Source: Achromobacter sp. AONIH1 (lineage in GTDB: Bacteria > Pseudomonadota > Gammaproteobacteria > Burkholderiales > Burkholderiaceae_B). Taken from it: a stretch of DNA of 64,000 nt. Under the pieces are notes generated by a model, which saw only the letters and a program-made list of their open reading frames with translations, did not search any database and was not told where the DNA came from. The stretch spans positions 2,108,001-2,172,000 of the forward strand of contig NZ_CP026124.1 of NCBI RefSeq assembly GCF_002902905.1, read 5' to 3'. Positions 1 through 7,540 of the stretch are shown piece after piece. The position numbers and the translations under genes are program-made. The stretch's first letter is position 1, and every line of letters begins with the position of its first letter.

Positions 1-242
1 ATGCCGGCCGCGACCATTTCCTCGATTTCGGCGTGCTCGCGCGGCTTGCCGTCGAACACGATGCGTCCGCTCGAGGGCAGCACGCCCATGATGGCCGACA
101 GCAGCGTGGTCTTGCCAGCGCCGTTGGGGCCGATCACGGTCACGATCTGGCCCTGGCCGACCGCCAGGTCCACGCCCGTGACGGCCTCGATCTTGTCGTA
201 GGCCACGCGCAGGCCTTGCACTTCCAGCAGTTTCGCCGCCAT
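1..242 (-). CDS. livF: LivF-type branched-chain amino acid ABC transporter ATPase (partial, N-terminus only)
   Basis: This is the first 80 codons of an ABC ATPase; the rest lies beyond the left edge of the window. The Walker A motif GPNGAGKTT is clear at about residues 38-46, and the start MAAKLLEVQGLRVAYDKIEA is typical of LivF, the second ATPase of LivKHMGF-type importers. Its ATG follows the TAA of the upstream LivM-LivG gene with no gap (TAAATG), so the two should be translationally coupled. It is the last visible member of the long leftward catabolic operon and would energise uptake of the substrate bound by the LivK protein encoded upstream. By context the substrate is probably an aromatic or indole acid rather than an amino acid; that is inference. 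Confidence 0.9.
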   Translation of the reverse strand, partial: MAAKLLEVQGLRVAYDKIEAVTGVDLAVGQGQIVTVIGPNGAGKTTLLSAIMGVLPSSGRIVFDGKPREHAEIEEMVAAG

Positions 243-2036
243 TTATTCCACTCCGCCCAGATAGGCTTCAAGCACCGCCGGATTGTGCTGGATTTCGGCG
301 GGCAGGCCCTCGGCGATCTTCTCGCCGAAGTCCATCACGACCACGCGGTCCACCAGGCCCATCACGAAATCCATGTCGTGCTCGACCAGCAGGATCGCCA
401 TGCCTTCGGCGCGCAGCTTGCGCAGCAGCTCGGCCAGCTCGCGCTTTTCCTGGTAGCGCAGCCCGGCGGCCGGTTCGTCCAGCAGCAGAATGCAGGGATC
501 CGAAGCCAGCGCCCGCGCGATCTCCAGGATGCGCTGCTGACCCAGCGCCAGCGAGCCGGCCTCGTCATGCAGGTGCCGGCCCAGGCCCACGCGTTCGACC
601 TGGCGCGCGGCCTCGGCCAGGAGGCGCGATTCCTCGGCGCGGTCCAGCCGCCAGGCGGCCGGCATGACGCCGCGATGGCCGCGCAGGTGCGCGCCGATCG
701 CCACGTTCTCCAGCACGCTCATGCGGCCCAGCAGGCGCACGTGCTGGAAGGTGCGCGACAGACCCAGCCGCGCGATGCGACGCGCGCCGGCGCCGGCCAC
801 CTGCTGGCCCAGCAGCGTGACCTGGCCCGAGGTGGGCGTGTCCACGCCGGATATCTGGTTGAACATGGTGCTCTTGCCTGCGCCGTTGGGGCCGATCAGC
901 GCCAGGATCTCGCCCGCGCGGATCTCCAGGTTCATGGCGTTGTTGGCCACCAGCCCGCCGAACTTGCGGGTCACGTCCACCGCCTTGAGCACCACCTCGC
1001 CGCGCGGCGGCATGGGCTTGCGCGGCAGCGGCGCGGCGTCCAGGTCCAGCTTGCGCTCGACCTTGCGCACCGGCACCCAGCGCGTCAGCAAGGGCCACAG
1101 GCCGCTGCGCGCGCGGTGCAGCAGCAGCACCATGCCGAAGCCGAACACGATGACCTCGAAATTGCCGGTCTGGCCCAGCACCTTGGGCAGCAGGTCCTGC
1201 AGCCACTGCTTGAGCACGGTGAACACGCCCGCGCCCACCAGCGCGCCCCATACCTGGCCCGCGCCGCCGATGACGGTCATGAACAGGTACTCGATGCCCA
1301 TCTGCAGGCCGAACGGATTCGGATTGACGAAGCGCTGCATGTGCGCGTACAGCCAGCCCGAGGCGCAGGCCTGCAGCGCGGCGATGATGAAGATCACCAT
1401 GCGCGAGCGGGCCGTGTCCACGCCCATCGACTCGGCCATGACGCGGCCGCCCTTGAGCGCGCGGATCGCGCGGCCCTCGCGCGAGTCCAGCAGATTGCGG
1501 GTGGACCAGACCGCCAGCAGCAGGAAGGCCCAGATCAGGTAGTAGATGGTCTCGCCCTGGTCCAGCGCCTTGCCGAACAGCGAGATGGCGGGAATGTCCG
1601 GAATGCCGGTATGTCCGCCCAGGCCTTCCATCGAACCAAAGGCGAAGTACAGCGACAGCCCCCAGGCGATGGTGCCCAGCGGCAGGAAATGGCCGGACAG
1701 CTTGAGCGTGATCGCGCCTAGCAGCCAGGCCACCACCAGCGTCAGCAGCAGGCCGGCCAGCAGCGTCAGCCAGGGCGAGGCGCCAAGCCAGCCCAGCCAG
1801 GACGGCAGGCTGTCGGCGCGCGTGGTCAGGATGGCCGTGGTGTAGGCGCCCAGGCCCACGAAGGCGGCCTGGCCGAAGCTGGTCAGCCCGCCCACGCCGG
1901 TCAGCAGCACCAGGCCCAGCGCCACCAGCGCGTACAGGCCGATGTAGTTCAGCAGCGTGACATAGAACGGCGGCAGGAATGGCGGCGCCAGCGCCAGCAG
2001 GGCCAGGAAGGCCAGGAGGACGAAGCGGGGATTCAT
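243..2036 (-). CDS. livMG: Fused LivM permease - LivG ATPase of a branched-chain amino acid-type ABC importer
   Basis: The 597-residue protein joins two subunits that are usually separate. Residues 1 to about 300 are a hydrophobic LivM permease, and from about residue 345 there is a LivG ATPase with Walker A GPNGAGKST, signature region ALGQQRILEIARAL and Walker B LLLDEPAAG. The start MNPRFVLLAF is chosen because its ATG overlaps the stop of livH by four bases (ATGA), and earlier in-frame codons give no membrane-like sequence. LivF follows immediately. The linker (about residues 310-345) is basic and proline-rich. LivM-LivG fusions are known in betaproteobacterial Liv systems, so this is a variant rather than an assembly error. 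The transported compound is not shown by the sequence. Confidence 0.92.
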   Translation of the reverse strand: MNPRFVLLAFLALLALAPPFLPPFYVTLLNYIGLYALVALGLVLLTGVGGLTSFGQAAFVGLGAYTTAILTTRADSLPSWLGWLGASPWLTLLAGLLLTLVVAWLLGAITLKLSGHFLPLGTIAWGLSLYFAFGSMEGLGGHTGIPDIPAISLFGKALDQGETIYYLIWAFLLLAVWSTRNLLDSREGRAIRALKGGRVMAESMGVDTARSRMVIFIIAALQACASGWLYAHMQRFVNPNPFGLQMGIEYLFMTVIGGAGQVWGALVGAGVFTVLKQWLQDLLPKVLGQTGNFEVIVFGFGMVLLLHRARSGLWPLLTRWVPVRKVERKLDLDAAPLPRKPMPPRGEVVLKAVDVTRKFGGLVANNAMNLEIRAGEILALIGPNGAGKSTMFNQISGVDTPTSGQVTLLGQQVAGAGARRIARLGLSRTFQHVRLLGRMSVLENVAIGAHLRGHRGVMPAAWRLDRAEESRLLAEAARQVERVGLGRHLHDEAGSLALGQQRILEIARALASDPCILLLDEPAAGLRYQEKRELAELLRKLRAEGMAILLVEHDMDFVMGLVDRVVVMDFGEKIAEGLPAEIQHNPAVLEAYLGGVE

Positions 2037-3070
2037 TCTTCTTCCTCTTCGACGTGATGGCTCTTGAGCGAGCGCCAGAGCAGCACGGGAATGATCAGGG
2101 TGAACACGACGATTTCCTTGTAGGCGCTGGCCCAGAACGAGGAGAAAGCCTCGATCAGGCCCACCAGCACCGCGCCCGCGGCGGCCAGCGGATAGCTGAC
2201 CAGTCCGCCGATGATGGCGCCGACGAAGCCTTTCAGGCTGACCATGAAGCCGGAATCGAAATACATGGTGGTGATGGGCGCGATCAGGATGCCCGACACC
2301 GTGCCGATCAGCGCCGCCAGGAAGAAGGTGGCGCGGCCGGCGAACACCGGCGAGATACCCATCAGGCGCGCGCCCAGCCGGTTGAAGGCCGCCGCGCGCA
2401 GGGCCTTGCCGTACATGGAACGCTCGAAGAACTGGTACAGCACGACGATCAGCAGCGCCGACACCGCCACCACCCACAGCGCCTGGCTGTTGACGTTGAC
2501 CGGTCCCAGCGTCAGCCCGGCGTCGCTGAACGGCGCGGTGCGCGCGCCTTCGGCGCCGAAGGCCAGCAGGCCCAGCCCGACCAGCGCCAGGTGCACGGCG
2601 ATCGAGACGATCAGCAGCACCAGCGTGGAGGCGGCCGCGATCGGCTGATAGAACAGGCGGTACAGCTGCGGCCCCATCGGCACCACCAGCAGCAGCGTCA
2701 GCAGCGCCTGCGCCGCCATCGGCAGCTGCGCCAGCGGCAGCCGGTAGAGCAGGGCGGCCAGGATCAGGGGGTAGACCGCCTTGGCGGCGATGCGCCAGAC
2801 GCGCATGCGCGCCGGCCGCTTGCGCCAGGCCAGCAGGTCACAGACGGCTTCGGCCAGCGCGAAGGCCAGCAGCAGCCACACCAGCGCCACCGGCTTGCCG
2901 GCCTGCAGCGAGGCCATGGTCAGCGCGCCGAAGGCGACGAACTCGCCTTGCGGAATGAATAGGACGCGGGTAACGGTAAACACCAGCAGGATGGACAAGG
3001 CCAGCAGCGCATAGATCGCGCCATTGGTGATGCCGTCCTGCCCGAGTATCAGGGCGATCTGAGCATTCAT
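2033..3070 (-). CDS. livH: LivH-type permease of a branched-chain amino acid-type ABC importer
   Basis: This is a 345-residue polytopic membrane protein beginning MNAQIALILGQDGITNGAIYALLAL, the usual LivH opening (translocator subunit). The conserved segment LFIPQGEFVAFGAL follows at about residues 36-49. The C-terminus ends in a run of five glutamates after a His-His pair, an unusually acidic cytoplasmic tail. The stop overlaps the livMG start (ATGA), indicating coupled translation. An in-frame extension upstream to about 3178 runs into a palindromic repeat and is not membrane-like, so the start at 3070 is preferred. It forms the second half of the membrane channel with the LivM part of LivMG. 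Confidence 0.9.
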   Translation of the reverse strand: MNAQIALILGQDGITNGAIYALLALSILLVFTVTRVLFIPQGEFVAFGALTMASLQAGKPVALVWLLLAFALAEAVCDLLAWRKRPARMRVWRIAAKAVYPLILAALLYRLPLAQLPMAAQALLTLLLVVPMGPQLYRLFYQPIAAASTLVLLIVSIAVHLALVGLGLLAFGAEGARTAPFSDAGLTLGPVNVNSQALWVVAVSALLIVVLYQFFERSMYGKALRAAAFNRLGARLMGISPVFAGRATFFLAALIGTVSGILIAPITTMYFDSGFMVSLKGFVGAIIGGLVSYPLAAAGAVLVGLIEAFSSFWASAYKEIVVFTLIIPVLLWRSLKSHHVEEEEE

Positions 3071-3130
3071 GCAGAATTCCGGGTAAGACAAAGCACGCAG
3101 GCACGCCACCCTCGTACCAAAAAAACGGTG

Positions 3131-3218
3131 CCCCCCCATCGGGATGCCACGGATCCGGCTCCGCCGGTCCGTAGGCATGCCCCTGGGGGGAAGCGCGTGA
3201 GCGCTTCGGGGGGGCCTT
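3131..3218 (-). repeat. Dispersed palindromic repeat, copy 1 (directly after livK stop)
   Basis: Read on the minus strand, immediately after the livK TAG, the element has a C-rich start, the hairpin GAAGCGC-tcac-GCGCTTC, a run of C, then GGACCGGCGGAGCCGGATCC, which contains a second hairpin (CCGGC-gga-GCCGG). The same modules in the same order occur at 5364-5448 and 40511-40603. The G+C-rich stems could act as a transcription barrier or stabilise the 3' end of the livK message. It lies between livK and livH, so it may lower expression of the transporter membrane genes relative to the binding protein. Confidence 0.75.
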
Positions 3219-4370
3219 CTACTTCACCAGCGTCCAGTTACCGTCCTTCACGGTGATCAGCTCGCGGCCGCGATCATCGAAACCGCTGTGGTCAGCGGCC
3301 GTCATGTTGTAGACGCCCTGCGTGCCCACCAGCTCCTTGGTCTGCTCCAGCGCGTCGCGCAGCGCGTTACGGAACTCCTTGGTGCCCGGCTTGCCGGCCT
3401 TCTCGGCCTGCGGGATGGCCTTCTCCAGCAGCAGGCCGGCGTCGTAGACGTTGGCGCCGAAGGTGGCGGGCTTGGAGCCGTTGAGCTTCTCGTAGGCGGC
3501 GATGTAGTCGGCCGCGACCTTCTTGGACGGATTGTTGTCGGGCATTTCCGGCAGCACCAGCATCAGGCTGGCGGCCAGGATCGTGCCTTCCACCTTCTTG
3601 CCGCCCAGCTTCAGGAAGTCCGGCAGCGCCGCGCCGTGGGTCTGGTAGAACTTGCCCTTGTAGCCCTGGTCGAACAGCGTCGTCTGCGGTAGCACGCTGG
3701 CCGCGCCGGGGGCGGCCACCAGCACCGCGTCGGGCTTGGCTGCCAGGATCTTCAGCGCCTGGCCGGTGACCGAGCTGTCGAAGCGCAGGTAGCGTTCGTT
3801 GGCGGTGATCTTGATGCCCTTCTCGGCGGCCAGCGCCGAGAACACCTTGTGCCAGTTTTCGCCATAGGGATCGTTCAGGCCGATGAAGCCGACGGTCTTG
3901 ATGCCGGTCTTGGCCATGTGGTCGACCAGCGCGCGCGCGATGATGTCGTCGTTCTGCGTGGTCTTGAAGACCCACTTCTTCTGTTCATTCATCGGCAGCA
4001 CCACGGCCGCCGTGCCCACCGGCGCCAGCATCGGCACGCCGGCCTCGGCGGCGAACTGGATCACGCCCATGGCGTTGGGCGAGCCCGAGGGGCCGATCAG
4101 CGCGTCCACGTTCTGCTCGGAGATCAGCTTCTTGAAGGCGGTGACCGAGTTGGTGGAATCGCTGGCGTCGTCCAGCGAGATGTATTCCACCGTCAGGTCG
4201 CCAATCTTCTTGGGCAGCAGCGGCACGGTGTTCTTCTGGGGGATGCCGACCAGGGCGGTGGGGCCGGTCGACGAGGACACGACGCCGACCTTGACTTGCG
4301 CCAGCGCGGGCAGGGAGAACAGCGCTGCGGCGGCGAGGGCGGCGGCCAGGGGGAGCTTCTTCGACAGCAT
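3219..4370 (-). CDS. livK: LivK-type periplasmic substrate-binding protein
   Basis: This 383-residue protein has a clear signal peptide (MLSKKLPLAAALAAAALFSLPALAQ, cleaved after ALA or AQ), then VKVGVVSSSTGPTALVGIPQ, the start of a type I periplasmic binding fold of the Leu/Ile/Val-binding family. It would capture the substrate in the periplasm and hand it to LivH/LivMG. The ATG at 4370 is preferred over an upstream in-frame start because the signal peptide begins there and CCGGAGG lies a few bases before it. It sits between an SDR gene and livH inside the catabolic cluster. Clusters for aromatic acids often carry such a dedicated binding protein, so the ligand is likely the pathway substrate (inference). 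Confidence 0.9.
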   Translation of the reverse strand: MLSKKLPLAAALAAAALFSLPALAQVKVGVVSSSTGPTALVGIPQKNTVPLLPKKIGDLTVEYISLDDASDSTNSVTAFKKLISEQNVDALIGPSGSPNAMGVIQFAAEAGVPMLAPVGTAAVVLPMNEQKKWVFKTTQNDDIIARALVDHMAKTGIKTVGFIGLNDPYGENWHKVFSALAAEKGIKITANERYLRFDSSVTGQALKILAAKPDAVLVAAPGAASVLPQTTLFDQGYKGKFYQTHGAALPDFLKLGGKKVEGTILAASLMLVLPEMPDNNPSKKVAADYIAAYEKLNGSKPATFGANVYDAGLLLEKAIPQAEKAGKPGTKEFRNALRDALEQTKELVGTQGVYNMTAADHSGFDDRGRELITVKDGNWTLVK

Positions 4371-4556
4371 GGCAAAACCTCCGGAGTGGGAGCAGAGTTT
4401 GTTGCGGCTGACCGTTGGGGACAGCCGGTGTTGCGGAGACTGCGGCGGGTGGCGCAGCGCCGGCGGCGGGCCGCCGGCGGACGAACGGCAAGGCAATGCA
4501 CTGTAGACGCGGCGCATGCGCTTACCTATCCGTCAAAACCCGTAGCGCGACGAGCC

Positions 4557-5285
4557 TCAGATCGTGATCGAACTGACGCTGGCGCCGCCGCAGACGTACA
4601 GCGTCTGTCCGGTGATGAAACTGTTGGCCGGATCGGAAAAGAACATGACCGCGCGCGCCACGTCGTCCGAGCGGCCCAGGCGCTTGACCGGAATGCCGTT
4701 GGCGATCTGCTTCTCGCGCTCGCTGCCGGCCTCGATCACGTCGTAGAACATGTCGGTCTGGATGGGGCCGGGCGCGACCACGTTGACGGTGATGCCATGC
4801 GGCGCCAGCTCCAGCGCCCAGGTGCGCGCCATGCCGATCATGCCGGCCTTGGTGGCGGAATAGGCGGTGCGGGTGGGCAGGCCCAGCGCGCCGCGCGAGG
4901 ACATCATCACGATGCGGCCGAAACCGCGTTCGCGCATGCCGGGCAGGGCGGCCTGCACCAGGCTGATGGCCGCGCCCAGGTGGATCTGCGTCAGTCCGTG
5001 CAGTTCCTGTTGCGTGACGTCGGGCAGCAGGTTGGGCCAGATCACGCCGGCGTTGTGGATCACGTGGCTGACCGGATGGCGCGCCACCGCCTCGGCGGCG
5101 GCCTGGGCCGTGGCCTGCTCGTCCAGCAGGTCCACCTGCATGTGGGTCAGGCGCGGATGGCTCATCTCGCCCGCGCGCCGCGCCATGGAAATCACGTCAT
5201 AGCCGGCGTCCAGCATGGCGCGGCAGATCTCGGCGCCGATCCCGGCGCTGCCGCCGGTGACGATGGCTGCTTGAGGTTGGTTCAT
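4557..5285 (-). CDS. Short-chain dehydrogenase/reductase of the catabolic cluster
   Basis: This is a 242-residue classical SDR. The cofactor motif GGSAGIG is at about residues 12-18, NAG occurs in the middle, the catalytic Ser is in MMSSRGALG, and the YxxxK pair is YSATK. The C-terminus (CGGASVSSITI) is typical of the family. The start at 5285 has an AGGAA ribosome-binding site at suitable spacing; a further ATG at 5306 is possible but less well placed. It likely oxidises or reduces a hydroxyl or keto group of a pathway intermediate, NAD(H)-linked. No closer substrate assignment can be made. It lies between the isatin-hydrolase-like gene and livK. Confidence 0.88.
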   Translation of the reverse strand: MNQPQAAIVTGGSAGIGAEICRAMLDAGYDVISMARRAGEMSHPRLTHMQVDLLDEQATAQAAAEAVARHPVSHVIHNAGVIWPNLLPDVTQQELHGLTQIHLGAAISLVQAALPGMRERGFGRIVMMSSRGALGLPTRTAYSATKAGMIGMARTWALELAPHGITVNVVAPGPIQTDMFYDVIEAGSEREKQIANGIPVKRLGRSDDVARAVMFFSDPANSFITGQTLYVCGGASVSSITI

Positions 5286-5363
5286 GGCGTTGTTCCTGCC
5301 TGTCATGTCGGTTGTTGATCGCGCTGTGTGTTGGCAGCGAGTTCATTCAGTCTTGAGACGCTG

Positions 5364-5448
5364 CGAGCGGGGGCGCGCGGAGCCGGCTTTGCCGGTCCGC
5401 AGCGCCGCCCCCTGGAGGGGGAAGCGCCGCAGGCGCTTCGGGGGTGGG
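5364..5448 (-). repeat. Dispersed palindromic repeat, copy 2 (directly after the hydrolase stop)
   Basis: On the minus strand, starting at the base after the hydrolase TGA, the order is CCACCCCC, hairpin GAAGCGC-ctgc-GGCGCTTC, CCCCCTCCAGGGGG, GCTGCGGACCGGC and GCCGGCTCCGCG. It matches copy 3 (40511-40603) closely over its full length, and copy 1 (3131-3218) more loosely. It separates the hydrolase from the following SDR. Confidence 0.8.
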
Positions 5449-6228
5449 TCATGCCACCATGGCCAGGACGCGCAATGGGCTGCCCGAGCCGCTGCGGATC
5501 TTCAGCGGCGCCGAGAAAATCACGGCGCCCGTGGGCGGCAGCTGGTCCAGGTTGGTCAGGCATTGCAGGCCGTAGCGGTTGTTGCCGTGCATGTAGTAGT
5601 GGCAGGGGTACGGCGGATCCAGGTGCTGGGCCTGCCCCGCGTCCGTGCCGACCGATTCGGTGCCGAAGCCGTGCACGTCGCGCTCCTTGATCAGCCAGGG
5701 CACCACGTCCGCGTCCGGGCCGGGCGAATGCGCGCCGTCTTCCTTCATGTTCAGGTACTCGGCGGGCTTGGCGCGCTTGGACCAGTCGGTGCGCATCAGC
5801 ACCCAGGAGCGCGCCGGGATGCGGCCATGCTTCGCTTCCCATTGCTTGACGAAATCGATCGTCAGCAGGAAGTCGGGGTTGTCGCGCGCCTCGGCCGAAC
5901 AGTCGATCACGCAGGCGCTGGCGATGAAGGCCTCCACCGGAATCGTGTCGACCGTGTTGTCGGGCTGGTCCTTGCCGGAGATCCAGTGCGCCGGCGCGTC
6001 GAAGTGCGTGCCGGTGTGCTCGGAGCAGGAGAAGTTGTTCCAGTACCAGGCCGGGCCGCGCTCGTCGTAGCGCGAGATCTCCTCGATGCGGAACGGCCAG
6101 GCCTGGCCGAATTCCGGCGGCAGCACGATGGTGGGGAATTCCGGCGTCAGCGTCTCGGTCAGGTCCACCAGCCGGATGCGGCCGGAGACCAGTTCGGTCA
6201 TGAATTGGGCGAGGATGTTCTGGCTCAT
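5449..6228 (-). CDS. Isatin-hydrolase-like metal-dependent hydrolase (cyclase/kynurenine formamidase superfamily)
   Basis: The 259-residue protein carries the superfamily metal site HTGTHFDAPAH at residues 71-81 (His71, His75 and Asp77 as probable Mn2+ ligands). As I recall the Labrenzia isatin hydrolase, the two share further blocks: DFLLTIDF, WVLMRTDW, GAHSPGP, GTDAGQA, PPYPCH and the C-terminal APLKIRSGSGSPLRVLAMV. Isatin hydrolase opens the lactam of isatin to give isatinate. The start has a strong AAGGAGA site nine bases upstream. The neighbouring dioxygenase, CoA ligase and retro-aldolase-like pair fit a route in which isatin is released and then hydrolysed. A kynurenine formamidase or another cyclic-amide hydrolase is the alternative; resemblance to isatin hydrolase is better. 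The family call is firm, the substrate is inference. Confidence 0.85.
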   Translation of the reverse strand: MSQNILAQFMTELVSGRIRLVDLTETLTPEFPTIVLPPEFGQAWPFRIEEISRYDERGPAWYWNNFSCSEHTGTHFDAPAHWISGKDQPDNTVDTIPVEAFIASACVIDCSAEARDNPDFLLTIDFVKQWEAKHGRIPARSWVLMRTDWSKRAKPAEYLNMKEDGAHSPGPDADVVPWLIKERDVHGFGTESVGTDAGQAQHLDPPYPCHYYMHGNNRYGLQCLTNLDQLPPTGAVIFSAPLKIRSGSGSPLRVLAMVA

Positions 6229-6298
6229 GCTGCGTCTCCTTGTTGTTTGCTGCTCGGTCCCGCGCGGGGCGCGAGGCGTTTAGGGGCGTGGCCGGGCG

Positions 6299-7540
6299 TC
6301 AGGCGCCCAGCTCGCGCTCCAGTCCCTTGGGGTTCTCGGCCATGCGGGCGCGGAATTCCTGCGCCACGTCGCCCACGTACACGTCTTCCACGCCGTCGCG
6401 CAGGGCCTTGACGATGGCGGCGGCGACGGTGACCGGGGCCACGCGCGGTGGCGGGGTGCGCTGTTCCCACTCATGGTCCAGCGGACCGGGAAACACGTTC
6501 AGCACGCGCACGCCGGCGCCGCGCATCTCGGCGCGCAGGCACTGGGCCAGCGACAGCGCGGCCGCCTTCGAGGCGGACCACATGCCGCGCGCGGGCAGGT
6601 TCATGTGGGCGTAGATGGACAGCACGTTGACCCAGGCGGCGGCGCTGTTGACGCCGTCGGCGGCGCGCGCGCACAGGCCGGGGCCGAAGGCCTGCGCCAG
6701 GCGCATCATGCCCAGCACGTTCACGTCCAGCGCGTCGCGTGCGGTGTTGACGTCCTTGCGCTGCATCAGCCCGCCTTCGCGCTCCAGGTCGGCGGTGTTG
6801 ACCAGGATCTCGACCTTGCCGCCGATGGAGGCCGCCGCGCGGTCCACCGAGTCGGTGTCGGTCACGTCCAGCGCCAGCGTCTGCACCCGGCCGTCGGCCG
6901 CGAGCCCGTCGTAGGCCGGGTCGCGGCGCCAGGTCTGCGGGTCGCCCAGGAACACCATCGGGCAGCCGGCGTCCAGCAGCGCGCGCGCCACCGCCAGGCC
7001 GACCGCCGACTTGCCGTCGGTGATCAGGGCGCGGCGGAACTTGGGGTCGCAGGAGGTTTCGCGCAGGGTCTTGTCGTCTTCCATGTTCGGCGTGTTCCTT
7101 TCTGGCAGGGCGATCATCACGGCCTGGCCGCTGCGGTCGAGCTTGAGCGCCAGCCGCACCGGCGCGCCGTCGGCGCAATCCTGGTGCACGTGCGCCACCA
7201 CCGAGGGGCCGGCGCTCATGCGCACCGTGCCCACGCGCCAGGGCAGGCGCTCACGGAAATACAGGTCGTTGCTATGGTGCAGCGTGGTGCTGACCAGCAG
7301 CGTGCCGGACGGATCCACCGCGCGCCAGGACAGTTGTTCGGACAGGCAGCCGCCGCAGACTTCGCGCGGCGGATACTGGACCGCGCCGCAATCGGCGCAG
7401 ACCTGCAATTCGAAGCGGCCCTCGGCCGCGGCGGCGGTCAGGCCCAGCGCGGCGCGGCTGCGCCAGCCGGGCGGCAGCGTGGGCTGGCGCGTGCGCGCGA
7501 CCGGATCTTTCTTGGGAGGCTTGGCCAGGGGCTGGGTCAT
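6299..7540 (-). CDS. DUF35/OB-fold zinc-ribbon protein fused to a degenerate SDR domain
   Basis: The 413-residue protein has two parts. Residues about 35-150 form a DUF35 unit: a zinc ribbon with Cys48, Cys51, Cys62 and Cys65, followed by an OB-fold acyl-CoA-binding segment. From about residue 160 there is an SDR-like domain whose glycine motif is altered (ITDGKSAVG) and whose YxxxK motif reads WSASK, so the catalytic Tyr is replaced by Trp. DUF35 proteins pair with thiolase-fold partners, as ChsH2 does with Ltp2 in steroid side-chain retro-aldol cleavage. Its start overlaps the stop of such a partner gene (ATGA). I infer a two-protein retro-aldolase in which the SDR-like part is structural or binds a nucleotide. 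DUF35-SDR fusion is unusual. Confidence 0.85.
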   Translation of the reverse strand: MTQPLAKPPKKDPVARTRQPTLPPGWRSRAALGLTAAAAEGRFELQVCADCGAVQYPPREVCGGCLSEQLSWRAVDPSGTLLVSTTLHHSNDLYFRERLPWRVGTVRMSAGPSVVAHVHQDCADGAPVRLALKLDRSGQAVMIALPERNTPNMEDDKTLRETSCDPKFRRALITDGKSAVGLAVARALLDAGCPMVFLGDPQTWRRDPAYDGLAADGRVQTLALDVTDTDSVDRAAASIGGKVEILVNTADLEREGGLMQRKDVNTARDALDVNVLGMMRLAQAFGPGLCARAADGVNSAAAWVNVLSIYAHMNLPARGMWSASKAAALSLAQCLRAEMRGAGVRVLNVFPGPLDHEWEQRTPPPRVAPVTVAAAIVKALRDGVEDVYVGDVAQEFRARMAENPKGLERELGA

